From: HGM11416 sp034104345
GTDB lineage: Bacteria > Bacillota > Clostridia > Christensenellales > Borkfalkiaceae
Direction of reading: 5' to 3'
DNA: 64,000 nt
Assembly (NCBI GenBank): GCA_034104345.1
Contig: JAXEDY010000032.1
Location: 1 to 64,000, forward strand
A program made the translations under genes and the position numbers. Below are positions 16,847-24,955 of this stretch, piece after piece. The notes under the pieces are model-generated. The model did no database searches, was not told where the DNA came from, and saw only the letters and a list, made by a program, of their open reading frames with translations. Each line of letters starts with the position of its first letter. The first letter of the stretch is position 1.

Positions 16847-16910
16847 CCAATAGTCGCGCTTGTGGCTGCGCGGTAGAAACGTCCGGGCCGTTTATCCGAA
16901 CCTATATTGG
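16847..16910 (-). promoter_or_regulatory. Purine (guanine-class) riboswitch aptamer
   Basis: P1 pairs CCAATA with TATTGG. J2/3 contains GTTTCTACC, the invariant purine-riboswitch string. J3/1 is GACTATTGG. The pyrimidine that reads the ligand is C, as in guanine/hypoxanthine/xanthine sensors, not U as in adenine sensors. P2 is TTCGG/CCGGA and P3 is CGCGC/GCGCG. The kissing loops retain GG in L2 and CC in L3, but L2 (ATAAACGGC) is longer than in the B. subtilis xpt aptamer. It precedes xpt and the nucleoside importer. Confidence 0.85.
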
Positions 16911-16976
16911 CAAGATGCTATTAAAAACTTGTAAACCGCAAGCAACTTTTAAACGCTTCTTACGAATTACAAGCCT

Positions 16977-17005
16977 ATTTTAGCATTAAAAATTTTTATA
17001 GTCAA
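16977..17005 (-). promoter_or_regulatory. Promoter of the xpt/nucleoside importer operon
   Basis: Minus-strand TTGACT (17005-17000), 17 bases, TAAAAT (16982-16977), about 70 bases before the aptamer. Confidence 0.8.
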
Positions 17006-17281
17006 ACGTTTTTAATGCGATTTTTAAAAATTCTTTAAACTTTATTTTTTCGGCATTTAATGCGGAATTTTGATTTTTTTTTACACTTTTTGTTTTCTTA
17101 TCTGCCTTAAAACCGATAACACTATATATATAAGGCGCGCTTATATTCGCAATAAAATATTATTATAGAACGCCAAAAAATTATTATAAAACTCCGTTTT
17201 TCTGACGATGAAAACAAGCGATAAAAAATTCGGATTTTTTGAAAATTTCAACAAATTACCTTTCTTTGTTTTGTAAAAATA

Positions 17282-17310
17282 TTGACAATTCGGCGATTTT
17301 ATGTTACAAT
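17282..17310 (+). promoter_or_regulatory. Promoter of the DUF1538-PII operon
   Basis: TTGACA (17282-17287), 17 bases, TACAAT (17305-17310). It leaves a leader of about 90 bases before the first ATG, in which I see no clear riboswitch. Confidence 0.8.
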
Positions 17311-17407
17311 CGGCACGTAATATTTTTAAAAAATTTTTTGCTTGATTTTTTAAGGCGCAAACGACAAAAATCGTAGCGATTTAAAAACGATAACGTATAG
17401 GTAAACC

Positions 17408-18928
17408 ATGAAAAAATTTAAAAACTCGAGCGCCCTAAAAGAAGCGGTTATGGCAGTCGCCCCCATAACGCTTATAATACTTATCGTAAACTTTTTTATG
17501 TTGCCGCAAAAACTGGGGGCTTACGACCTTGTCGGATTTTTGTTCGGCAACTGCCTGCTTGTGGGCGGAATGGTTTTATACGGCAAAGGCATAAAAATAT
17601 CGCTTGAACCCATAGGCGAACAGTTCGGTTCTTTCGTAACCCGAAAAAAAAGTTTACCTCTGCTTTTGATTATGGGCGCTCTGCTCGGCTTTATCGTAAC
17701 CGTTGCCGAACCGGATTTAAGCGTTCTGGGCGAACAACTCGGCTCGCTTAAATTCACGATAATAATAACCATTTCTATCGGCGTGGGCATGTTTTTGGCG
17801 GTGTCTCTTTTAAAAACAATGCTCGGTTGGAACTTCAACCTTTTGATTTTGATTTTTTACGGGCTGTTGTTTTTGCTTGCGATATTCGTCGACAAAAAAT
17901 ATATTCCGCTCTGCTTCGATTCGGGCGGCGTTACAACCGGCGCTTTAACCGTTCCGTTTTTGCTTTCGTTCGGCGCGTCGGTCGCAGGTATGGTCGGCGG
18001 TAAATCGAAAGAAGACAACAGTTTCGGAATGGTGGCGATCTGTTCGATCGGTCCCGTTATTATGATGCTCGCGCTCTGCCTTATATCCCGCCCCGAAGTC
18101 AGCACCGCTTTAACGCATAAATCGTGCGAAACTTTCGGCGATCTTTTAAATCTGTACGCGCAGACGGCTCTTGCGCAGTTTAAAGAAGTTTTAATCGCAT
18201 TAGCGCCCATTACGCTTATATTTTTTGTATTCGACTTCGCTTCGTTCAAACTGCCAAAAATTCAACTTTTCAGAATTTTATTCGGCTTTTTATACACTTA
18301 CGTCGGCTTGGCCGTATTTTTAACGGGTGTTAACGCCGCTTATATGGGAACGGGCTATTTTATAGGAAACTCGCTTGCGGGGGCAAACAAATGGCTGCTT
18401 ATCCCCATAGGCGCAATTGTTGCTACGTTTATCGTTTTAGCCGAACCCGCCGTCGGCGTACTTGTAAAGCAAGTAGAAGAAATTTCGAGCGGTTCGATTA
18501 AAAAAAGCACCATTCGCTTTGCCCTTGCCATTTCGATGGCTTTCGCGCTCGCCCTTTCTATGCTCCGCATTATATCGGGCATTTCGTTAATTTTAATAAT
18601 CGGAGTAGGCTACGCGGTGGCGTTGGGCCTTTCGTTTTTTGTTCCGAACAAAGTGTTTACGTCGATAGCGTTCGACTCGGGCGGCGTTGCTTCGGGCCCG
18701 ATGACCGCGACGTTCTTGTTGCCGTTTGCAATAGGTGCAGCCGAAATAATTCAGGGGCAAGAAAACGTTCTGACTTATGCCTACGGTCTGGTTGCTACGG
18801 TCGCGCTTATGCCGCTTATAACAATTCAACTAATGGGCGTTTTCGCAGGGGTTAAACAAAAACGCTTCGACAAAGCAAAACTCAACATCAACGACGACGA
18901 AATCATCGAACTTCGCGTCGATTTGTAA
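17408..18928 (+). CDS. DUF1538 polytopic membrane protein (tandem repeat)
   Basis: A 506-residue membrane protein with about twelve hydrophobic helices, built from two homologous halves. Each half opens with an APITLI segment (near 18-23 and 263-268), passes a V-AEP motif (VTVAEPDL and IVLAEPAV) and ends with FDSGG-V-G (Asp171 and Asp423). I assign it to DUF1538, whose function is not established. The inverted-repeat-like layout and paired acidic FDSGGV motifs look like a transporter or channel. AGG six bases before ATG supports the start. Two PII-fold genes follow on the same transcript, which suggests gating by a metabolite-sensing PII protein, as in AmtB-GlnK and SbtA-SbtB. Confidence 0.85.
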   Translation: MKKFKNSSALKEAVMAVAPITLIILIVNFFMLPQKLGAYDLVGFLFGNCLLVGGMVLYGKGIKISLEPIGEQFGSFVTRKKSLPLLLIMGALLGFIVTVAEPDLSVLGEQLGSLKFTIIITISIGVGMFLAVSLLKTMLGWNFNLLILIFYGLLFLLAIFVDKKYIPLCFDSGGVTTGALTVPFLLSFGASVAGMVGGKSKEDNSFGMVAICSIGPVIMMLALCLISRPEVSTALTHKSCETFGDLLNLYAQTALAQFKEVLIALAPITLIFFVFDFASFKLPKIQLFRILFGFLYTYVGLAVFLTGVNAAYMGTGYFIGNSLAGANKWLLIPIGAIVATFIVLAEPAVGVLVKQVEEISSGSIKKSTIRFALAISMAFALALSMLRIISGISLILIIGVGYAVALGLSFFVPNKVFTSIAFDSGGVASGPMTATFLLPFAIGAAEIIQGQENVLTYAYGLVATVALMPLITIQLMGVFAGVKQKRFDKAKLNINDDEIIELRVDL

Positions 18929-18961
18929 CTGCGGCAAAAACAACCGCTTAAGGAGAAAAAT

Positions 18962-19312
18962 ATGCCTAACACCGAAATTCAACTGCGCTATATGATAATA
19001 ATCGCAACGCGCGGACTTGGTAACAAAATAACAAAACTCGTTAAAGATTACGCACATTTTCAATCGATTTTGCTCGGTCGCGGCACCGCAAGCAGCGAAA
19101 TTTTATCCGCGCTCGGCATCTCGGAACATGAAAAAGACGTTGTTTTTTGCTTTATCGAAAAACATAACGTTCCTTTCGTTTTTAAACTGCTCGACGACAA
19201 ATTCAACTTTAACGAAAACCACACGGGTATCGCCTTAACCATTCCGGTAAGCGCGGTCGGCGGGCTTTCGACGTTTCAGATTTTAACCGGCAACGGCGAC
19301 GAAAAACGCTGA
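18962..19312 (+). CDS. PII-like signalling protein, first of two
   Basis: A 116-residue protein with the ferredoxin-like PII pattern. It has an N-terminal beta strand YMIIIATRGLGNKITKL, a small-residue turn LLGRGTAS where PII proteins bind nucleotide, a central helix, and a terminal IALTIPVSAVGG strand. It differs clearly from its neighbour and lacks the Tyr-51 region of GlnB/GlnK. AAGGAG six bases before ATG marks the start, 33 bases after the DUF1538 stop. Its likely partner is the DUF1538 protein. Its ligand is unknown. Confidence 0.7.
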   Translation: MPNTEIQLRYMIIIATRGLGNKITKLVKDYAHFQSILLGRGTASSEILSALGISEHEKDVVFCFIEKHNVPFVFKLLDDKFNFNENHTGIALTIPVSAVGGLSTFQILTGNGDEKR

Positions 19313-19361
19313 TTTCATGCCCGAATTATAACAAACAAAAACTAAAGGGGTAATTTTATTC

Positions 19362-19676
19362 ATGGAAAAAAGAAACGAACTTATCGTAGTTATAGTAAAT
19401 CACGGATTCGAAGAAGAAGTTATGTCGGCGGCAAGATCTGCGGGCGCACGCGGCGGCACGGTTTTTAACGCGCGCGGAACAGCAAACGCAAACAAAGAAG
19501 TTAAATTTTTAGGGGTTGCCCTGCACCCGAATAAAGAAATTTTGCTTATTTTAACTTCGCTTGAAAAGCGTAACGACATTATGACCGCAATTAAAGACAA
19601 AGTGGGGCTTGCAACCCCCGGTGCCGGCGTTATTTTCTCGCTCCCCGTCGATTCGATTTTAGGCGTAGAAGTTTAA
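19362..19676 (+). CDS. P-II family regulator, second of two
   Basis: A 104-residue PII-fold protein closer to classical P-II regulators than the preceding one. It has ELIVVIVNHGFEEEVMSAAR as strand and helix, GARGGTVFNARGT as the glycine-rich nucleotide turn, and GAGVIFSLPVDSILG as the C-terminal strand found in P-II proteins. The T-loop stretch is short (TANANKEVKF). GGGG eleven bases before ATG is the probable ribosome-binding site. It ends the operon just before a bidirectional terminator. With the first PII protein it may form a homotrimer or a mixed trimer. Confidence 0.8.
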   Translation: MEKRNELIVVIVNHGFEEEVMSAARSAGARGGTVFNARGTANANKEVKFLGVALHPNKEILLILTSLEKRNDIMTAIKDKVGLATPGAGVIFSLPVDSILGVEV

Positions 19677-19740
19677 CGTTTTTTAAGATATACCGTCCTG
19701 CGGAATATTTTTTCTTTCGCGGGGCTTGTTTTCACGCAAA

Positions 19741-19778
19741 AAAAAAGCAAGCGGCAAAAAATCACCGTTCGCTTTTTT
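19741..19778. terminator. Bidirectional terminator between PII operon and ftsZ
   Basis: AAGCAAGCGG pairs with CCGTTCGCTT (one mismatch), with T runs on both strands. Confidence 0.8.
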
Positions 19779-19809
19779 ATTTTTTGTTTTTTTTTACGTT
19801 TTTTACGAC

Positions 19810-21249
19810 TTACTTTTTGCCGAAAAGTTTTTTAACAAACGACGGAAGTTCGCGTTTATCCTGCTTTTGCGGCTCATCTTGCACGCTTTCTTCAAATTCT
19901 ACGCGGCGGGTTGCCGAGCGCGGAGCAACGTAATCGTCTTCGTAATCGCGTTCGGGCTGCGCGGGCGCATAACCGCGCGACGATTCGTGTTCGGCTTTTT
20001 GTTGTTCGCGATAAACGGGATTTTGCGACTGCTGATTTACGGGCTGAACGTTTTCGAACTTGGGATACGAAGGCGTAACCCTTTGTTCTTCGTATACCCC
20101 GTATTCTTCGCGTGCCGAAGAACGGGCAAAACCGCGGATAGGTTCGATGGTTTCGTCTTCCGAAAACGCGCTTCTTGCGGTTACGGGTTGTTGCGAAGCC
20201 GATGCCGCAAATTTTTCGCTGTTCTTTTCGCCTATGGTTTTAACGTCGAAAAACGAAGTTGAAGCGGTGGCTTTTTCTTTTTCGCGGTCCGCCTTATTTT
20301 TAAAACCCGTTGCAATTAAGGTAACTATAATTTCTTCTTGCAAATCTTCGTTGATGTTTGCGCCGAAAATTATGTTTGCCGATTCGTCTACTACGTTTTG
20401 TATAAGTTTTGCCGCTTCGTAAACCTGACCGAGCGATAAATCCTTGCCGCCCGTAATGTTTATAATTACGCCGCTTGCGCCTTCGATCGTGGTTTCGAGC
20501 AGCGGGCTAGAAACAGCCTGACGAACCGCTTCGATAACGCGGTTTTCGCCCTTAGCCCTACCCACGCCCATGTGCGCAAGTCCTTGATTTTTGATTATGG
20601 TGCGAACGTCAGCAAAGTCGAGATTTATAAGCGCGGGCGTAGAGATAAGATCCGCTATGCCGCATACGCCCTGACGGAGATTGTCGTCGGCAAAAGTAAG
20701 CGCGTCGCGCATCGGCGTGTCTTTTGGCAGACAATCGAGAAGTTTGTCGTTAGGAATTATAATAACCGTATCGACGTATTTCGTCAAATTAGCGATACCT
20801 TTTACCGCGTTCGCTTCGCGTTTTTTGCCTTCGAACGCAAAAGGTTTGGTTATAACCGCAACAGTCAAGCAACCTTTGTCGCGCGCGATTTTTGCAACGA
20901 CCGGAGCCGCTCCGGTGCCCGTTCCGCCGCCCATACCCGCGGCGATAAACAAAAGGTCTACCCCTTCGCAAACGCGTTCGATTTCGTCTTTTGTTTCTTC
21001 GGCGGCTTGTTCGCCGAGTTCGGGTTGCGAGCCCGCGCCCAGACCTTTGGTTGCATTTTCGCCTATCTGAATGCGATTTTCTACGGGAACTTTCGAAAGC
21101 ATAAGGGCTTGTCTGTCAGTGTTTATGGCAACAAAGTCTGCGCTCGTAATTCCTTTTTCTATCATACGGTTCACGGCGTTATTTCCCGCGCCGCCGATAC
21201 CTATTACTCTGATTTTTGCAATTTTCATGTTTCCGTCGTCAACAAACAT
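19810..21249 (-). CDS. ftsZ: Cell division protein FtsZ
   Basis: Tubulin-like GTPase that forms the Z ring. The 479-residue chain has the GTP signature GGGTGTG at 107-113, NTDRQAL near 43-49 and a core ending about residue 325. A long Gln/Glu/Arg-rich disordered linker of about 140 residues follows, then a basic C-terminal peptide LPSFVKKLFGKK, the probable docking tail. AAGGAG six bases before ATG sets the start, although an internal ATG seven codons later is also possible. It is the last gene of the dcw cluster, 89 bases after the ftsA-like gene, and ends at a shared terminator. Confidence 0.97.
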   Translation of the reverse strand: MFVDDGNMKIAKIRVIGIGGAGNNAVNRMIEKGITSADFVAINTDRQALMLSKVPVENRIQIGENATKGLGAGSQPELGEQAAEETKDEIERVCEGVDLLFIAAGMGGGTGTGAAPVVAKIARDKGCLTVAVITKPFAFEGKKREANAVKGIANLTKYVDTVIIIPNDKLLDCLPKDTPMRDALTFADDNLRQGVCGIADLISTPALINLDFADVRTIIKNQGLAHMGVGRAKGENRVIEAVRQAVSSPLLETTIEGASGVIINITGGKDLSLGQVYEAAKLIQNVVDESANIIFGANINEDLQEEIIVTLIATGFKNKADREKEKATASTSFFDVKTIGEKNSEKFAASASQQPVTARSAFSEDETIEPIRGFARSSAREEYGVYEEQRVTPSYPKFENVQPVNQQSQNPVYREQQKAEHESSRGYAPAQPERDYEDDYVAPRSATRRVEFEESVQDEPQKQDKRELPSFVKKLFGKK

Positions 21250-21338
21250 AATTTTCTCCTTGAGTAACGACCGGCAAGTTGTTTTTGTTTTTATGCCAGA
21301 CGTAAAAATTTCTATTTTTCGGCTTTTTATGCCACATT

Positions 21339-22478
21339 TTAAATATTTTTATGATTTATAATTTTTCCTGCGCTAATGTTAAGCGCTAAATCTGTCGCGC
21401 CGAAAAAAGCAGACTCGTCGGGCTTCGACGTAAACGGCACGCGCGGCGCTAAAACATTTAAACCGTAACCTATGCGCGAAGATAAATATTCTTTTCCGCC
21501 GCGGATAAACGATATTCCTCCGCCCGTAAGCGAGAACACCCCGTTATCGGGAAGGTCGGCGCATTCTTTTAACGCGTCGTCGACCTTTTCGGCCAAAATA
21601 TCAAGCGAAGATCTTACCGCCGCGTTTGCTTTCTGAATCGAAATTTCAATTGAATCGTCGCCGCGATAAATGCGGTAAACGCCGTTTAAGTCTTTTCTGT
21701 CGTGACCTAAATTTATTTTGCGTTTCAAAGTTTCGGCATCGGGCATGTCCAGTTTAAACTCGTCCATAAGCGCGGCGCATATATGACCGCCCCCGTAAGA
21801 AAACGATTTTAAAAACACCAATCCGTTGCCCTTTAAAACCGAAATCGACGACGTTAAATACCCCACGTCGATTAAAAGCCCGCTTTGCCCATAGTCATTT
21901 TTTAAAAGCAAATTTTCGGCAAGGCTTTCGCTTATAAACTCTACGTTATAAACGCCCGCTCTTTTACAAATAGTTTTTAAAAGTCCGTAATAATATTTTT
22001 CGCATAAAACGTAAGATAACAGCCCGCCGAGTTTCGTCGTAATCTGCCCGATCGGATTTACAACCTTGCGGCTGTCGTCTAAAACGTAATAAACGGCGGA
22101 AACGTTGGCTATAACGAAATCGCTGCCGCCCGATAAGGTAAGTTTAGAATGTAAATCTAAAACGTCGGCTTTTTTGATCCGTTTTTTACGTTCGAACGGC
22201 ACGTAGGTTTCACGCGTGCGAACGATAGAAAATTCGGCAGGAACGGTAACGTAAAGTTTGTCTATTTCTGTTTTGGCGCTTACCGCCGCCTCTTTAACGG
22301 TTTTTAAAACAGCGTCTGAAAGCGAATCGGTATCGAAAAAATCCGCGTCCGAAAAGCCTTCGTAGTTACATTCGGCAAGCGCTTTTATATCGAACGTATC
22401 GTTAATCCCGCGGCAAGCAACCGAACATGATATTTTTTGCGAGCCGACTTCCAACACGGCCACCGCGCCTTTTATCAT
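21339..22478 (-). CDS. FtsA-like actin-fold division protein
   Basis: A 379-residue actin/Hsp70-fold ATPase-like protein in the ftsA position between ftsQ and ftsZ. Visible motifs are LEVGSQKI (phosphate 1, 9-16), LIDVGYLTSS (phosphate 2, 202-211) and SLTGGGISFIRGG (adenosine motif, 316-328). It is highly divergent from textbook FtsA. The chain stops at GKIINHKNI soon after the ATPase fold, without the linker and amphipathic C-terminal helix that tether FtsA to the membrane. AAGGAG six bases before the ATG at 22478 is better than a TTG one codon upstream. It probably helps anchor or regulate FtsZ, possibly through another membrane partner. Confidence 0.75.
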   Translation of the reverse strand: MIKGAVAVLEVGSQKISCSVACRGINDTFDIKALAECNYEGFSDADFFDTDSLSDAVLKTVKEAAVSAKTEIDKLYVTVPAEFSIVRTRETYVPFERKKRIKKADVLDLHSKLTLSGGSDFVIANVSAVYYVLDDSRKVVNPIGQITTKLGGLLSYVLCEKYYYGLLKTICKRAGVYNVEFISESLAENLLLKNDYGQSGLLIDVGYLTSSISVLKGNGLVFLKSFSYGGGHICAALMDEFKLDMPDAETLKRKINLGHDRKDLNGVYRIYRGDDSIEISIQKANAAVRSSLDILAEKVDDALKECADLPDNGVFSLTGGGISFIRGGKEYLSSRIGYGLNVLAPRVPFTSKPDESAFFGATDLALNISAGKIINHKNI

Positions 22479-22595
22479 CAAAAACTCCTTAATTCCGCTT
22501 TAATTTTACGCTGAAAAAAAAACGAAACTTTTTATCTTAAAAATCAAAAACGATTTTTTTATCGTGTTTAAACTGTTTTAATGCTACCGCAAGAA

Positions 22596-23369
22596 TCAAT
22601 CGCCGCTTGGCGTATGAACGCAACTTATTTCGCCGCTATCTAAGCGGTTTACCAATATCTTTCCGCGCATTTTGCGTTCGACGGGAAGATTTTTATAATA
22701 TTCTATACCTGCGGCAAGTTTCCGCTCTCCGAATTCGCCCGCTTTCTGAATTTCGATAACAACGCCTTCGACCGAATAAAGCAAAATGCGGTAATTACCC
22801 TTTTCAGGGGTAAAAACAAAGCGAATTTCATTCATATTTTCGCCGGTATCGCCCAAAAGTTTAAGCATTTCGCGCACATTTTCGTTCGTTACGTCGGGGA
22901 AAGAAAACACTTGTTTAAGCGTGCAGTCTTGCGGCATTTCTTCGCCGGAAACGTCGTAAAATGATACGAGCGTTAATTTTTCGCCGCGAAGCGAAGAACT
23001 TTCGGCCGAAGATCGAACGGCAAAAAACTCATCGTCTAAAAAATACCAGCCGTTTGAGGTTTTTAAAGCGTAGCGCTCGCCGCGCTCGGCAAGTTCGACC
23101 ACAATCGTGCAAGGATATTCCTTTTTTACCGACAAGACCTTTAAATAACGATTGCTCGTAATTTCGCGCTCGATTTCTTTTTCGCTTATAAAAAAGATGC
23201 TTTTGTTTTTGTATTTTGAAAGTATGCTTTCTACTTCTTCGACGTTTTCGTTATAAACCGAGTAATTCACCTTGATTTCTGCAACCGAAAAAAGTTTATA
23301 CAAGCTTAAAACACACACCACGACGAATATCAAACAAGTAAGCGTTAAAACCGCGCGTTTGTGTTTCAT
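22596..23369 (-). CDS. ftsQ: Cell division protein FtsQ/DivIB-like
   Basis: Bitopic divisome protein of 257 residues. It has a short basic N terminus, one membrane helix (about 7-26), then an extracytoplasmic POTRA domain beginning with SVAEIKVNYSVYNE and a beta domain. It is expected to join the FtsL-like protein in regulating septal peptidoglycan synthesis. The start at 23369 places the basic MKHKR before the helix. A purine-rich GGGGGCAGG precedes it. It lies between murA and ftsA-like as is common in Bacillota. The sequence is divergent, so assignment leans on topology and position. Confidence 0.8.
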   Translation of the reverse strand: MKHKRAVLTLTCLIFVVVCVLSLYKLFSVAEIKVNYSVYNENVEEVESILSKYKNKSIFFISEKEIEREITSNRYLKVLSVKKEYPCTIVVELAERGERYALKTSNGWYFLDDEFFAVRSSAESSSLRGEKLTLVSFYDVSGEEMPQDCTLKQVFSFPDVTNENVREMLKLLGDTGENMNEIRFVFTPEKGNYRILLYSVEGVVIEIQKAGEFGERKLAAGIEYYKNLPVERKMRGKILVNRLDSGEISCVHTPSGD

Positions 23370-23548
23370 AAAGCCTGCCCCCTTTTCATCGGTAAATACA
23401 ATAACTATTATATAGGCAACGCAAAATTTTGTCAACTGTTTGCAAGGGTTTTTGTGTCCGAATACGCGTAAAAAAACGCCTTAAAACAAGGTTTTTTCGC
23501 GGCAAAACGATTGCTTTGAAAAAACGCGAGCCTAAAATTCGGAAGAAT

Positions 23549-24823
23549 CTAAAAAACGTGTTTTACCTCTGCGCCCAAAAGGCGCAATTTTTCGTCGAAA
23601 TATTCATATCCTCGCCTTATTTTATCGGCGCACAAAATCTCGCTTTTCCCGTCTGCCGAAAGCCCTGCCAGAACAAGAGCCGCCCCGCCGCGCAAATCCC
23701 CCGCGATGCCCGTTGCTCCGTGCAAATTTTCAACCCCTGAAACGACGGCAAAACCATCGCTTTCGTCAACGCTTATATCCGCGCCGAATTTTTTAAGTTC
23801 CCGCGCGTAGCCGAAGCGCTTTTTATACACTCCGTCTGCAATAACGCTTTTTCCGCGCGCTTTTAAAACCGCCGCCAAAGCAAGCGGCTGCATATCGGTT
23901 GCGAAAGCCGGAAAAACGTCGGCTTTAACGCTTGCGTTTTTTGCGTAAGTTTTAAAACGAACGGCAAACTCGTAAAGCCCGCCTTTAAGCGGCTTTTCGT
24001 ATATTTCGCCGCCCGCACGCCTTAAAAAATTAACCGTTTGCAAAACGCCGTTTCGTTCCGATTGCAAAACGACTTCGCCGCCGCAAGCCGCGCACGCGCA
24101 CATAAAAGTTCCCGCTTCAATTCTGTCTTTTATCGGAAAAAATTCAACGTCGCTTTTAATCTCGCGCTCGTTTACGCCTATTACCCTGATTTCGCTTGTG
24201 CCGCCGCCGAAAATTTTGAATCCGCAAGCGTTCAAAAAATCGCAAAGACATAAAATTTCGGGTTCTTTAGCCGCGTTGTTTATTACCGTTTCTCCATTTA
24301 AAAAAACCGCGGCTTCGATTAAATTTATGGTAGCCCCAACGCTTGGATAACGTAAAACTACCTTTCCCGCGCACATATCTTCGCCGTCGAACTCATATTT
24401 ATCCTGAAATTCTTTACACCTGCAACCGAGCGCTTTAAGCCCGCTTATATGTATATCGATAGGTCGGCTGCCTATATCGCATCCACCGGGTTTAAACACG
24501 ACCGCTTTTTTAAAGCGAGACAAAAGCGAACCCAGAAAGAAAACCGAAGCACGGATACTTTTCGACATTTTTTCGTCGGGTTCGTATTTTAACAGATTTT
24601 CGGCTTTAAGTTCTATTCCGCCGTTTATAAATTCACAGCGACCGCCGAGCGAATCGAAAAGTTTACACATAACGCCTACGTCGGCGATTTTCGGCGCGCT
24701 TTTCAAAAAAACGCGCCTACATAAAACCGAAGCGGAAATAAGAGGCAAACATGCATTTTTAGCGCACGAAACGTTTACGTTTCCGTATAGTTTTTTGCCG
24801 CCTTCGATAACGAATTTTTCCAT
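23549..24823 (-). CDS. murA: UDP-N-acetylglucosamine 1-carboxyvinyltransferase
   Basis: Transfers enolpyruvate from PEP to UDP-GlcNAc, the first committed step of peptidoglycan synthesis. The 424-residue product has the catalytic cysteine at position 115 in PGGCDIG, matching E. coli numbering, plus Lys22-Asn23 and RPIDIHISGL. Cys115 predicts fosfomycin sensitivity at the target. The family motif RGGAALVLAGL near the C terminus is intact. The start at 24823 has only a weak ribosome-binding site, but the family begins MEKF-I-GG here. It sits where murG and murC often also occur; both are missing. Confidence 0.93.
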   Translation of the reverse strand: MEKFVIEGGKKLYGNVNVSCAKNACLPLISASVLCRRVFLKSAPKIADVGVMCKLFDSLGGRCEFINGGIELKAENLLKYEPDEKMSKSIRASVFFLGSLLSRFKKAVVFKPGGCDIGSRPIDIHISGLKALGCRCKEFQDKYEFDGEDMCAGKVVLRYPSVGATINLIEAAVFLNGETVINNAAKEPEILCLCDFLNACGFKIFGGGTSEIRVIGVNEREIKSDVEFFPIKDRIEAGTFMCACAACGGEVVLQSERNGVLQTVNFLRRAGGEIYEKPLKGGLYEFAVRFKTYAKNASVKADVFPAFATDMQPLALAAVLKARGKSVIADGVYKKRFGYARELKKFGADISVDESDGFAVVSGVENLHGATGIAGDLRGGAALVLAGLSADGKSEILCADKIRRGYEYFDEKLRLLGAEVKHVF

Positions 24824-24955
24824 AACGCTTTTCGCCGTAACGATATAGTGTATGAAAAAACCGACTTCGGGGTTAAAAACATTTTTTAGCACGCCGCACA
24901 AAAAAACGCTCCGCAAAAAGCGAAACGTTAAAATTGTTTTTTTTATGCGTTTTTA

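Noticed and set aside
16847..16910. Adenine riboswitch
   Set aside because: The ligand-reading base in GACTAT is C, which specifies guanine-type ligands.
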